Positions 1-7,535 of a stretch of DNA of 64,000 nt are shown one piece after another. Both the position numbers and the translations under genes were made by a program. The stretch covers positions 1 to 64,000 of the forward strand of contig NZ_BAUA01000060.1 in NCBI RefSeq assembly GCF_000710915.1. Direction: 5' to 3'. Each line of letters opens with the position of its first letter. Position 1 is the stretch's first letter. The notes under the pieces were generated by a model. It searched no databases. It worked only from the letters and a program-made list of their open reading frames with translations, and was not told where the DNA came from. The stretch comes from Nocardia brasiliensis IFM 10847 (lineage in GTDB: Bacteria; Actinomycetota; Actinomycetes; Mycobacteriales; Mycobacteriaceae).

Positions 1-31
1 ACGAGTATCGGCAGCTGCCGAGCTCCTGCAA

Positions 32-826
32 CTACTCCCCCGCCGAAAACCGCGCCGCCCAACGCGGTTCCCGCCGGTCCAGATACGCTCGCATCCCTTC
101 GACGGCATCGGGCGAGCCCATCACCCGGTGGTGCAGTTCGGTTTCCAGTTCTGCCACCTGCTCCGGGCCGAACCCGTGCCGGGCGGTGTCCCAGAGCAGT
201 CTCTTGCACAGGGCCGCGGAGGTCGGGGAGACGTTGGTGGCGATGTCGTGTGCCATCGCGAGCGCGGCGGGTAGCACCTCGGCGGACGGCAGGCATCGAC
301 TGGCCAGGCCGAGGCGCGCCATGTCGGCGCCGTCGAGCCTGCGGCCGGTGAGCAGGATTTCGGCGGCGACGGCGGTGCCGGCGATCTGTGGAATCGTCCA
401 GTGCGCCAGGGCATCCGGCACCAGGCCGAAGCGGACCTGCGGCACGGCGTAGCTCGCGTCGGTGGCGGCGATGCGGATATCGGCCTGCATCGCGAGGGTG
501 CAGCCGATGCCGATGGCGTGGCCGTTCATCGCCGCGATCACCGGCTTGCCGAGATCGAACGCGGGCGGCGTCACCGGCGACGCACTGAAACTCGGGTCGG
601 CGCCGACGGCGAACGTGTCCTCACCACCGGACAGGTCCGCCCCGGCACAGAAGGCCGGTGGTGTGCCGGTGAGCACGACGACGCGCACCGCGTCATCGGC
701 GTCGAGGGCACGGTAGTACTCGCCCAACGCGGTTCCCATCTGCTTCGTGAACGCGTTGCGCCGCTCGGGTCGATGCAGCGTGAGGATCGCGACGCCGTCT
801 TCGACCCGTACCAGGACCTCGCTCAC
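32..826 (-). CDS. Crotonase-fold enoyl-CoA hydratase/isomerase family protein
   Basis: A 264-residue protein of the enoyl-CoA hydratase/isomerase superfamily, which acts on acyl-CoA thioesters. The oxyanion-hole segments are visible as FCAGADLSGG (about residues 60-70) and NGHAIGIG (about 102-109). Where true hydratases carry the first catalytic Glu in a QPE-x-x-x-G motif, this protein reads VPQVRFGLVPD, so that Glu is Gln, and the following GGTQRL block is also lost. It may be an isomerase or a divergent crotonase rather than a housekeeping hydratase. The GTG start is chosen because GTGA overlaps the stop of the upstream LLM oxidoreductase gene by 4 bases, implying translational coupling and a shared pathway. 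Longer upstream starts would run into that gene. The family is clear; the substrate is not. Confidence 0.85.
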   Translation of the reverse strand: MSEVLVRVEDGVAILTLHRPERRNAFTKQMGTALGEYYRALDADDAVRVVVLTGTPPAFCAGADLSGGEDTFAVGADPSFSASPVTPPAFDLGKPVIAAMNGHAIGIGCTLAMQADIRIAATDASYAVPQVRFGLVPDALAHWTIPQIAGTAVAAEILLTGRRLDGADMARLGLASRCLPSAEVLPAALAMAHDIATNVSPTSAALCKRLLWDTARHGFGPEQVAELETELHHRVMGSPDAVEGMRAYLDRREPRWAARFSAGE

Positions 827-1839
827 GCGACACCGCCCTGTAAAGCCCGAATCAGGTCCGCGACATGCGAATTCGAGACGGGATAACCGGGAAAATAGCA
901 GCACACCCGCTCGGCGACCGCCCCGAATCGGTCCAGGATCGCGGCGGCGCAGTGCTCGGGCGTGCCGTGCACGGCGAGGGTGGTGAGCATCGTGTCATCG
1001 ATCAGGCTCGCCATGGTGGCCCGATCACCTTGCTTGGACAGAAGATTCAGCTCGGGTTGCAGGTCCGCCCACCCCTCGACCTCCAGCACGGGCCGATAGG
1101 CGGGCGTGGAACCATAGAACGCCAGCAGTTCCCGCACGCCCGTCGCCGCGGCGGTCAGTTCCGCGTCGGTGCGGCCGACGCCGACGATGACCTGCGGGTA
1201 GATCCGCAGCTGCGCCGACGTCCGTCCGGCGCGCGCCAAACCGTCGGCGACCGCGGGCAGTGTCCGTTGCCGAAAGTGCTCGGCGCTGTTGAACGGCATG
1301 ACCAGCAGGCCGTCGGCGACCTCCGCCGCGGCCCTGGTCATCCGCGGGCCGAGCGCGCCGAGACAGACTTCGGGCGGGCCGTACGGGTTCGGCCCGGGAT
1401 CGAACATCGGCGGCATCAGCGTGTGCGTGCTGAACCGCCCACGAAAGCGTAACGCCGAACGCCCTTCCCAGGCGTCGAAGATCGCCTTGATCGCGAGCAC
1501 GGTCTCGCGCATCCGCGCCACCGGCTCGGACCACTGTGCGCCGTAACGCTTCTCGATATGCGGACGCACCTGCGATCCGAGACCGAGGCGAAATCGCCCG
1601 CCGCTCAGGGTTTGCAGGTCGTAGGCGGTGTGCGCGAGATGAAGGGGGCTGCGCGGCAGCGCGATCGCGACATTGGACATCAGGTCGGCTCGCACGGTCG
1701 CGGCGGCCAGCGTCAGCGGCACGAAGATGTCGTTGGGACCTTCGAAGGTGAACAAACCGTCCGCACCGAGCCCTACGAGTTCCCGCGCACGGTCCGCGAC
1801 CTGCGTCAATCCCGCGTCCAACCTCAGGTCGACCTTCAC
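823..1839 (-). CDS. LLM-class (luciferase-like) F420-dependent oxidoreductase
   Basis: A 338-residue TIM-barrel protein of the luciferase-like monooxygenase class, close to the actinobacterial F420-dependent subgroup typified by MSMEG_2256. The N-terminus MKVDLRLDAGLTQVADRA, the GADGLFTFEGPNDIFVPL segment and the LGLGSQVRPHIEKRYG motif (about residues 88-103) are typical. Such proteins use coenzyme F420 or FMN to reduce or oxidise small organic substrates. The start is GTG, preceded by GAGGAA about 6 bases upstream. It is the first gene of a two-gene unit with the downstream crotonase (4-base overlap). A strict inverted repeat lies about 30 bases upstream. The specific substrate cannot be read from sequence. 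Confidence 0.88.
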   Translation of the reverse strand: MKVDLRLDAGLTQVADRARELVGLGADGLFTFEGPNDIFVPLTLAAATVRADLMSNVAIALPRSPLHLAHTAYDLQTLSGGRFRLGLGSQVRPHIEKRYGAQWSEPVARMRETVLAIKAIFDAWEGRSALRFRGRFSTHTLMPPMFDPGPNPYGPPEVCLGALGPRMTRAAAEVADGLLVMPFNSAEHFRQRTLPAVADGLARAGRTSAQLRIYPQVIVGVGRTDAELTAAATGVRELLAFYGSTPAYRPVLEVEGWADLQPELNLLSKQGDRATMASLIDDTMLTTLAVHGTPEHCAAAILDRFGAVAERVCCYFPGYPVSNSHVADLIRALQGGVA

Positions 1840-1869
1840 CGCATTTCCTCACCGTCGCGTCCTACGCAC

Positions 1870-1896
1870 AATTACGTTAGAGCATGGCACGTAATT
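1870..1896. promoter_or_regulatory. Inverted repeat AATTACGT-N11-ACGTAATT, probable operator
   Basis: A perfect 8-bp inverted repeat with an 11-base spacer lies in the 129-base divergent gap between the LLM oxidoreductase (start 1839) and the acetyltransferase (start 1969). It is AT-rich in a GC-rich context and sits 31 bases from the LLM start codon, where a regulator would overlap the promoter. The regulator is unknown; none is encoded next to it. Confidence 0.5.
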
Positions 1897-1968
1897 AAGC
1901 CCGTCCCGGATTCGGCATCGGACGCAAATGCATTGCGCGGCACCCGCCGGGTGGTCGACCATGCAGCG

Positions 1969-2469
1969 ATGATCAACACGCGACGCCTCGTCGGCGACGA
2001 CTGGCAGATCTTCCGGGACGTGCAGTTGGCCGGGTTGCTCGAGGCCCCCTACTCCGCGAACCTGACGCACGCACAGGCCGCCCAGCGCACCGAAACAGAT
2101 TGGCGGCACAAGCTTTCCGAACGAACACTGTTCATCACGACGGTCGACGGCGAACCGGTCGGCCTCGCGGGCGGTGAACTCGGTGAGCATCCGGAAACGT
2201 CCATCCTGGTCTCGATGTGGGTCGCCCCGGCGGCGCGGGGCCTCGGCGTGGGCGACGCACTCGTGCGCACCGTGCTCGAGTGGGCCCGCGGCCAGGGGCA
2301 TCGGCGGTCCCTGCTCTGGGTGCTCGACGGCAACGAACCGGCCGAGCGCCTCTATCTCCGGCACGGTTTCCAGCGGACCGGACGACGTCGGGCAATGCCT
2401 CGGGACAAGTCCATGATCGAGGTCGAGATGGCACTCGACCTGGCGCCCGTCCCATTCGCCGCCCGGTAG
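1969..2469 (+). CDS. GNAT-family N-acetyltransferase
   Basis: A 166-residue GNAT protein that transfers acetyl from acetyl-CoA to an unidentified amine. The fold is recognisable from the central strand ILVSMWVAPAARGLGVGDAL (about residues 80-99), which contains the R-G-x-G-x-G/A pyrophosphate-binding loop. The C-terminal LLWVLDGNEPAERLYLRHGF signature is typical of the RimI-like branch. The ATG at 1969 is chosen over upstream in-frame GTG codons because the protein then begins MINTRRLVGDDW, matching the usual short N-terminus. It is divergent from the LLM oxidoreductase gene. The substrate is unknown. Confidence 0.85.
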   Translation: MINTRRLVGDDWQIFRDVQLAGLLEAPYSANLTHAQAAQRTETDWRHKLSERTLFITTVDGEPVGLAGGELGEHPETSILVSMWVAPAARGLGVGDALVRTVLEWARGQGHRRSLLWVLDGNEPAERLYLRHGFQRTGRRRAMPRDKSMIEVEMALDLAPVPFAAR

Positions 2470-2511
2470 CCAATCTCACAAAGATCGAGGCAGCGCCGAT
2501 TGCCGCTATAC

Positions 2512-2522
2512 GGTAATTTACC
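2512..2522. promoter_or_regulatory. Short palindrome GGTAA-T-TTACC ahead of VOC gene
   Basis: An 11-base perfect palindrome lies 34 bases upstream of the VOC start, just after a TATACG hexamer that could be a -10 element. It could be an operator, but it is short enough to arise by chance. Confidence 0.3.
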
Positions 2523-2556
2523 TTTCCAAATGGCTGCGGGGATCCAAGGAGTCGGT

Positions 2557-2949
2557 ATGCACTTCGGCGGGGTGGCGTTACTGGTGGACGACGTGGACGC
2601 GACGGTGGCGTTCTACGAGGCGGCCTTCGGTCTCGGACAGGTGTTCGCCGACGGCGACGGCACCTTCGTGGTGCTCGGCCGGCCCGGCTGGTCCGATGGG
2701 CCCTCCGCGCCCTATCTCAGCGTCGAACACCGGCGCAAGATCGAGGACTACGCCGAACCCCGGCCCACCGACGGTTTTCGCGTGCTGCTCGAAACCGACG
2801 ACGTGGACGACGCTTATCGCCGCGCGGTCGAGGCCGGTGCGCGCAGCGCGTTGGTCCCGACCACGCGACCCTGGGGGCAGCGCGTCGCGGCGGTCATCGA
2901 TCTGAACGACGCCATCGTGGAGATCAACGGGCCCGTCACGCCGGACTGA
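2557..2949 (+). CDS. VOC (glyoxalase/bleomycin resistance) family protein
   Basis: A 130-residue single-domain vicinal-oxygen-chelate protein. The N-terminal MHFGGVALLVDDVDATVAFYEAAFG and C-terminal WGQRVAAVIDLNDAIVEING halves show the two beta-alpha-beta-beta-beta modules. The final Glu of VEING and the N-terminal strand are where metal ligands lie in metal-dependent members, but the usual N-terminal metal His is not obvious. The start is fixed by AAGGA at 2546-2550, seven bases before the ATG. It stands alone between the GNAT gene and the isochorismatase gene. Members range from glyoxalases to antibiotic-binding proteins, so no substrate is proposed. Confidence 0.82.
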   Translation: MHFGGVALLVDDVDATVAFYEAAFGLGQVFADGDGTFVVLGRPGWSDGPSAPYLSVEHRRKIEDYAEPRPTDGFRVLLETDDVDDAYRRAVEAGARSALVPTTRPWGQRVAAVIDLNDAIVEINGPVTPD

Positions 2950-3050
2950 CGGGCCGGAATCCGCACCCGCGCCTGCCGTTTCGTGACGCCGTCGGCCGTG
3001 CCGTCCTACCCTCGAGACAAGGGTTCCTCGACGCGCACGGGAGGACGCCG

Positions 3051-3725
3051 ATGGTCGACACCGCAGTGCTCCTGATCGACTTGCAGAACACCTACATCGC
3101 CGACGACGGCGTCCGTGACGCGCTGGGCTGGCCACCCATCTGGCGCCTCGACGCGGTCGTCGGCGCATGCGCCGAGTTGGCCGAACAGGCGCGGCGCCAA
3201 CATTTCCCGCTCATCTACTCCCGGATGATCGCCGGACAGTCCGGCTTGATCGGCACCGGCCCGCGACCGCGCAGACATCTGCAGCACCGTCGTCATCTGG
3301 TCCCGAAAGTGTCTGCCGAGCAACGCGAGTGGAAGACCCGCATCATGGACGACGTCGCACCGCGCCACGGCGACATGGTGCTCACCAAGACCCGGCACAG
3401 CTTCTTCGCCTACACCGAACTCGAGCCGCTGCTCCGCAATCTCGGCGCGCACCGCCTCGTCGTCGCCGGATTGCAGACCAATGTCTGCGTCGAGGCCACC
3501 GTGCGGGCCGCACTGGAACGCAATTTCGACGTCGCCGTGCCCGATGACGCGGTCAGCACGGACGGCCCCGCCCTGCACTTCGCCTCCCTGGACGCCATGC
3601 GGGTGCTGTACGTCGAGGTCGCGCCGTGGCGCGAGCTACTGGCGCCGGACGCGCCGTGGGATCGCGCGTACACCACGCCCGACTACGGCCGCGATCCCGA
3701 ATATTGGCGCAGCCCAACGGCTTGA
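3051..3725 (+). CDS. Isochorismatase-family cysteine hydrolase
   Basis: A 224-residue hydrolase of the isochorismatase/nicotinamidase superfamily. The Asp-Lys-Cys catalytic triad is present: Asp10 in LLIDLQNTY, Lys113 in VLTKTRHSFF and Cys146 in GLQTNVCVEAT. The cis-peptide-associated GLQTN motif precedes the nucleophile. The Thr-Lys-Thr-Arg-His-Ser-Phe-Phe stretch resembles biuret-amidohydrolase/N-carbamoyl-type members as much as isochorismatase, so the substrate is open. A GGGAGG ribosome binding site ends about 7 bases before the ATG. A strong hairpin follows the stop, so it is probably monocistronic. Confidence 0.88.
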   Translation: MVDTAVLLIDLQNTYIADDGVRDALGWPPIWRLDAVVGACAELAEQARRQHFPLIYSRMIAGQSGLIGTGPRPRRHLQHRRHLVPKVSAEQREWKTRIMDDVAPRHGDMVLTKTRHSFFAYTELEPLLRNLGAHRLVVAGLQTNVCVEATVRAALERNFDVAVPDDAVSTDGPALHFASLDAMRVLYVEVAPWRELLAPDAPWDRAYTTPDYGRDPEYWRSPTA

Positions 3726-3740
3726 CGCACCGGACGCACA

Positions 3741-3775
3741 ACGAGGGGCCGCAGCCGACGGCTGAGGCCCCTCGT
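3741..3775 (+). terminator. Hairpin terminator after isochorismatase-family gene
   Basis: ACGAGGGGCC (3741-3750) pairs perfectly with GGCCCCTCGT (3766-3775), and the loop itself holds a CAGCCG/CGGCTG inner stem. It starts 15 bases after the stop codon. No long T-run follows, as is usual in high-GC actinobacteria. Confidence 0.7.
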
Positions 3776-4109
3776 GGTTGTACCGACCGGTGTCCGAGCC
3801 ACTTTCCTCTGGGCCCCGGCCTCGATACAAGACACTCTCACATTTCCGGGCGTTCGGCGCACCGAGCGCGAGTGCAACTGTGACCAGCAGCGCATGTGCA
3901 TCTGTACAGTCGGCCCACACGGCTCTGACCTGGGAAAATAGATGAGAGCTATGCGAATGAATATAACGGAAACATAACGGCCCGGCGTGATCGTTTTCAT
4001 ATCGTGCCCTTCGAAACACGAGATCCGTTCTCTCGCAAACGCACTCGCGAAACGAGGGAGAACCGGCGGCGGTGACGGCGGCCCGCCCGCACTCGGCTAA
4101 CCTGGCCCG
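3776..4109. other. Intergenic stretch without a convincing gene
   Basis: These 334 bases hold no reading frame with coding character. Part of it (about 3940-4010) is AT-rich for this genome, with two AACGGAAACATAACGG-like tracts. It probably carries the promoter for the gtrA/SUMF1-domain pair. No clear repeat or RNA gene was seen. Confidence 0.4.
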
Positions 4110-4640
4110 ATGTTCTTGGCCCAGATTGTCGCTGCCCGCGTGCCGAGCCGAATGCTGTCGGCGTTCGTGCGCAACGCGGAGCTGCTGAAGTTTCTGACCG
4201 TCGGAGCGATCGCCTTCGTCACCACCTCGGTGCTGTTCTTCGGGCTGAAATGGACCGTCCTGCACGGTAAGCCGGTGACCGCCAACATGGTCGCCGTGCT
4301 GATCGCGACGGTCGTGTCCTACGTCCTGAACCGCGAGTGGGCGTTCACCGCACGCGGCGGACACGAGCGGCGGCACGAGGCGGCACTGTTCTTCGTGGTG
4401 GCGGGCATCGGCATGGTGATCAACCAGCTGCCGCTCGCGGTGTCGAGCTATATCTTCCAGCTCCGCGCGCCGCACGTGTCGGTGGTCACCGAGAACATTG
4501 CCGACTTCATCAGCGCGACGATCATCGGCACCCTGCTCGCGACGGTGTTCCGCTGGTGGGCCATGCGCAAGTACGTCTTCCCGCACCAGGTCGAGCCCGA
4601 CCTGGAACGCGACGGGGCGATTCCCGAGCTGCGTGCCTGA
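4110..4640 (+). CDS. GtrA-family membrane protein
   Basis: A 176-residue protein with four predicted membrane segments (about residues 27-47, 56-75, 90-110 and 120-148) and the GtrA-family features FLTVGAIAFVTTSVLFFGLK and VSYVLNREWAF (about 70-80). GtrA proteins are thought to move polyprenyl-linked sugars across the membrane for cell-envelope glycan decoration. The stop overlaps the next gene by 8 bases, so the two are probably co-translated. In mycobacteria a GtrA protein (Rv3789) is linked to arabinogalactan; whether this is its counterpart cannot be decided here. Confidence 0.87.
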   Translation: MFLAQIVAARVPSRMLSAFVRNAELLKFLTVGAIAFVTTSVLFFGLKWTVLHGKPVTANMVAVLIATVVSYVLNREWAFTARGGHERRHEAALFFVVAGIGMVINQLPLAVSSYIFQLRAPHVSVVTENIADFISATIIGTLLATVFRWWAMRKYVFPHQVEPDLERDGAIPELRA

Positions 4641-5307
4641 CCTGCGCGTGGACCCGCACGCCCTGATCACCGTGCCCGCGGGCACGGTACAGCTGGCGGA
4701 TCGGCGGACCCGACGCCAGTGGACCGTCGATATCGCAACATTCCGGATCGGCGCGGTCCCGATCACCCAGGGACGTTATGCCCAGGTCACCGGGGAACGG
4801 CCGAGCAGTGCGCCGGGCGAGCGCCGACCCGTGGACTGCGTCTCCTGGTGGGACGCGGTGCGCTGCTGCAATGCCCTGTCCGAACAGGAGGGCTTGCGTC
4901 CCGCATACCGCATCGCCGACGAAGACATCGAGTGGGACACCGCGGCGGACGGCTACCGGCTGCCGAGCGAGGCCGAATGGGAGTACGCGTGCCGTGCGGG
5001 CAGCACCGGCCCGCGTTACGGCCCGCTCGACGACATCGCCTGGTACCGCGGGAATTCCGGCGACCGGATGCACGAGGTCGGCGGTAAGCGGCCCAATGCG
5101 TTCGGCCTGTTCGACATGCTCGGCAACACCTGGGACTGGTGCTGGGACATCTACGACGCCGAGGTCTACGGCTCCTACCGGGTGCTGCGGGGCGGGGGCT
5201 GGTTCGACGAGCACTGGAGCTGCCGGGCCGGTGTGCGCCGGCGCAGTCACCCCAGTTTGCGCCTCGATGATGTCGGCTTCCGGGTCGCGCGCACCATAAC
5301 GCCCTGA
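4633..5307 (+). CDS. SUMF1/formylglycine-generating-enzyme-fold protein
   Basis: A 224-residue protein with one sulfatase-modifying-factor domain: PAGTVQLADR near the N-terminus, PVDCVSWWDAVRCCNALS (about residues 70-87), RLPSEAEWEYACRAG (about 110-124), NAFGLFDMLGNTWDWCWD and YRVLRGGGWFDEHWSCRAG. Genuine formylglycine-generating enzymes have two active-site cysteines in the last motif (G-G-S-x-x-C-x-x-x-x-C). Here the first position is Asp/Glu (WFDEHWSC), so oxidation of sulfatase cysteines is unlikely. It may be a C-type-lectin-like binding or other SUMF1-domain protein. The GTG at 4633 overlaps gtrA by 8 bases; the alternative longer frame lies inside gtrA. Confidence 0.8.
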   Translation: MPDLRVDPHALITVPAGTVQLADRRTRRQWTVDIATFRIGAVPITQGRYAQVTGERPSSAPGERRPVDCVSWWDAVRCCNALSEQEGLRPAYRIADEDIEWDTAADGYRLPSEAEWEYACRAGSTGPRYGPLDDIAWYRGNSGDRMHEVGGKRPNAFGLFDMLGNTWDWCWDIYDAEVYGSYRVLRGGGWFDEHWSCRAGVRRRSHPSLRLDDVGFRVARTITP

Positions 5308-5451
5308 TCGGACATTCCCGACAGGTTCCGCCCTACGCTCCACGAAATCGTCAGGGCCGCACATACTGTCCGGTACAAGCATGGCTATCTCCCAGACAAC
5401 GCGCCCGTGACACCGCATCCGGTGCCACATCGACCCGAAGCGAGCGTATTC

Positions 5452-5733
5452 ATGGTCATCATCGCTGTGCACGACGCCCTCCTCGCCCAAATCGGTAACC
5501 CGACACCGGAAGCGCCGCCGGTCTCGGACAAGATCCTGCAGATGGTCCGCTACCTCACCTGGCTGGTGCTGCTGTCCGGCGTTTGCGGAATCACCTTCGC
5601 CGGTGGACGATTCGCCTGGGAGAAGTGGCAGGGCGGCGCGCTGGAGTCGCCGAAGATGATCGCGGGCGCGATGATCGGCGGGGTGGTCGCCACGAGCGCG
5701 GGCACGATCATGAACGCGGTGGTCGGCAGCTGA
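5452..5733 (+). CDS. Small membrane protein, two hydrophobic segments
   Basis: A protein of about 93 residues, not recognised by name. After a short polar N-terminus (MVIIAVHDALLAQIGNPTPE) come two membrane segments, about residues 31-50 (LTWLVLLSGVCGITFAGG) and 66-88 (MIAGAMIGGVVATSAGTIMN), separated by a charged WEKWQGG loop. This layout resembles the pilin-like small membrane proteins (TrbC/VirB2 type) found near actinobacterial conjugation or type VII genes, but no such genes are nearby. An in-frame GTG at 5407 would add 15 residues; the ATG is preferred because the added part is unstructured. Function unknown. Confidence 0.6.
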   Translation: MVIIAVHDALLAQIGNPTPEAPPVSDKILQMVRYLTWLVLLSGVCGITFAGGRFAWEKWQGGALESPKMIAGAMIGGVVATSAGTIMNAVVGS

Positions 5734-5757
5734 TCGCGGAAGGTACTTTTCCGCGAT
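5733..5757 (+). terminator. Hairpin overlapping the stop codon of the small membrane protein
   Basis: ATCGCGGAA (5733-5741) pairs perfectly with TTCCGCGAT (5749-5757) around a 7-base loop. It begins on the last base of the TGA stop and ends 18 bases before the next ATG. It may end transcription or insulate the downstream regulator gene. Confidence 0.55.
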
Positions 5758-5775
5758 TGCTGCGATGATCGACCG

Positions 5776-6735
5776 ATGTTGGAGACCTCCGCACGATTGC
5801 TCCGGCTGTTGTCGCTGCTACAGCTGCATCGGGACTGGACCGGTCCCGCGCTCGCCGCACGCCTCGAGGTGTCCACCCGCACCATCCGCACCGATATCGA
5901 GCGACTGCGGACCCTGGGCTATCCGGTGCACGCGACGCCCGGTGTCGCGGGCGGCTACCGGCTCGGCGCGGGCTCCGCGCTGCCGCCGCTGCTGCTCGAC
6001 GACGACGAGGCCGTCGCGGTCGCGGTCGGGCTGGCCACCGCGGCGAACGGCGCGGTCACCGGGATCGAGGAAACCTCGGTCCGCGCGCTGGTGAAGTTGC
6101 AACAGGTGCTGCCCGCACGGCTGCGGCACCGGGTCGCCACGCTCACCTCGGCCACCGTGCACGCACCGGAATTCCAGCGCACCACCGTCGACGCCGCGGT
6201 GCTCACCGCCGTGGCGGGGGCGATCCGGGCGAGCGAGCAGTTGCGCTTCGACTACGAGACGCACGCCGGGACGCCGTCGCGGCGCGCGGTCGAACCGCAC
6301 CGGATGGTGCATTTCCGCGGGCGGTGGTACCTGGTCGCCTGGGATCCGGGCCGCGCCGACTGGCGCACCTTCCGGGTGGACCGGATCGCGCCGAAGACGC
6401 CCAACGGTCCGCGGTTCACGCCGCGCGAGATGTCCGAAGCCGAGATCGCCGAACGGGTGCAGCGCGGCGTCGAGGCCGCGACCTGGCGCTACCGTGCGAC
6501 AGTACGCATGGCCGCACCCGCGCAGGAGATCCGGGCGAAGTTGCCGCCCGCGGTGTCGGTCACCGCGGACGGACCGGATCACTGTGTGGTGCAGGCGGGT
6601 TCGGACAACCCGCGGATGCTCGCGCACTATCTCGGTTTGGCCGACGTCGATTTCGAGGTGCTCGACGGCCCGGAACTCGTCGAGCAGTTGCTGGCGACCG
6701 CCGAGCGATTCCGGCGCGCGGCCGGTGCCGAATAA
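5776..6735 (+). CDS. YafY-type HTH/WYL-domain transcriptional regulator
   Basis: A 319-residue regulator with an N-terminal winged helix (RLLRLLSLLQLHRDWTGPAL...VSTRTIRTDIERL, about residues 6-48) and a WYL domain (about 140-215, including PHRMVHFRGRWYLVAWDPGR with the W-Y-L triad). A WCX-like C-terminal extension runs to the end. WYL domains sense ligands such as nucleic acids or small molecules. The gene is monocistronic; a bidirectional hairpin separates it from the convergent secreted-protein gene. Its targets are unknown. Confidence 0.88.
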   Translation: MLETSARLLRLLSLLQLHRDWTGPALAARLEVSTRTIRTDIERLRTLGYPVHATPGVAGGYRLGAGSALPPLLLDDDEAVAVAVGLATAANGAVTGIEETSVRALVKLQQVLPARLRHRVATLTSATVHAPEFQRTTVDAAVLTAVAGAIRASEQLRFDYETHAGTPSRRAVEPHRMVHFRGRWYLVAWDPGRADWRTFRVDRIAPKTPNGPRFTPREMSEAEIAERVQRGVEAATWRYRATVRMAAPAQEIRAKLPPAVSVTADGPDHCVVQAGSDNPRMLAHYLGLADVDFEVLDGPELVEQLLATAERFRRAAGAE

Positions 6736-6766
6736 AACATCGACGCAGCACAATTCGGTGAAATAG

Positions 6767-6810
6767 CGAAACCCGGCCGACTCGGCAAGGGCCGATCGCG
6801 ACCGGGTTCG
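6767..6810. terminator. Bidirectional hairpin between convergent genes
   Basis: CGAAACCCGG (6767-6776) pairs with CCGGGTTCG (6802-6810) with one bulged A. It lies between the stops of the WYL regulator (6735) and the minus-strand secreted protein (6830), the usual place for a shared terminator. Confidence 0.6.
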
Positions 6811-6829
6811 CTCGTCCCGCGATTACCCG

Positions 6830-7357
6830 CTAGGGCTGGTTGGCGCCCGCGATACCGCCGATGATGCCACCGATGATGCAGCCGGGGATGGCCCCGATAA
6901 TCGCGAAGATCAGCCCGATCAGGAAGCCGATCGCGCATCCGATCAACACGCCCGCGACGGTGGTGCCGGCGTCACCGATGAATTGCGGTGCGCCCGGCTC
7001 CGGGACCGCGGCCCCGACCGGCTGCAGCGTCAAAGTGGTTGCGGCGGCGTCGACCTGCGGCGCCACCCGAACCTGCTGCCCCGACACCGACTGCATCGTG
7101 GTCGGCACGGTGGCGACCAGCGAGCCGTCCGGCGCCACGACGGAGATGCCCTGATCGGGCGTGAGCACGAACTTGCCGGAGGCGAGCGTGACGGTCGCGC
7201 TCGAGTGGTCCGGCGCGACGGTGGCGGTGTAGGCCACCCCCTGATCGACGCCGTTGATCGCGTCGGCCACCTGCACCTCACCGTGCGCGGTGGCGGCGGC
7301 GATACCGGTCGCGGCAATGGTGAGAGCTGCGGTCGCTACGAATTTCCTGATATTCAT
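6830..7357 (-). CDS. Secreted protein with Gly/Ile-rich hydrophobic C-terminus (paralog A)
   Basis: A 175-residue exported protein. A signal peptide (MNIRKFVATAALTIAATGIA, probable AHG/EVQ cleavage near residue 30) is followed by a beta-rich domain of about 80 residues. The tail is strongly hydrophobic and Gly-rich (about residues 130-170), with GVLIGCAIGFLIGLIFAII and GCIIGGIIGGIAG, like a glycine zipper. The same plan is seen in the protein at 18367-18990, so the two are paralogs. I recall this family as a Nocardia-enriched domain of unknown function. The ATG at 7357 is preferred over a TTG four codons upstream because GGAAAG sits correctly before it. A 35-base hairpin lies in the leader. 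No function is assigned. Confidence 0.75.
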   Translation of the reverse strand: MNIRKFVATAALTIAATGIAAATAHGEVQVADAINGVDQGVAYTATVAPDHSSATVTLASGKFVLTPDQGISVVAPDGSLVATVPTTMQSVSGQQVRVAPQVDAAATTLTLQPVGAAVPEPGAPQFIGDAGTTVAGVLIGCAIGFLIGLIFAIIGAIPGCIIGGIIGGIAGANQP

Positions 7358-7387
7358 AAGGCTTTCCAATCATCTAGCCGATTCGAT

Positions 7388-7422
7388 TGGTGTTTCCTCG
7401 GCAAACAGCCGTGGAAACACCA
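7388..7422 (-). promoter_or_regulatory. Leader hairpin upstream of secreted paralog A
   Basis: TGGTGTTTCC (7388-7397) and GGAAACACCA (7413-7422) pair perfectly, and the inner CGGC/GCCG adds four pairs around an AAACA loop. It lies 31-65 bases upstream of the ATG at 7357. It could be an operator or an mRNA leader element; no T-run follows. Confidence 0.5.
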
Positions 7423-7504
7423 TCGATCATGCGCTCTCGGCAATGATGTTGTCGAGCGGATTCGGCAGATCGAATTGCCCTGCAAGATCAGCGATTTCGA
7501 AATT

Positions 7505-7522
7505 CCCCCGATAATTGGGGGG
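7505..7522 (-). terminator. Probable terminator after cobN
   Basis: CCCCC (7505-7509) pairs with GGGGG (7517-7521) around an AT-rich loop. It lies 14 bases past the cobN stop on the minus strand. The stem is short, so the call is moderate. Confidence 0.45.
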
Positions 7523-7535
7523 TTGCTTTTCCGGA

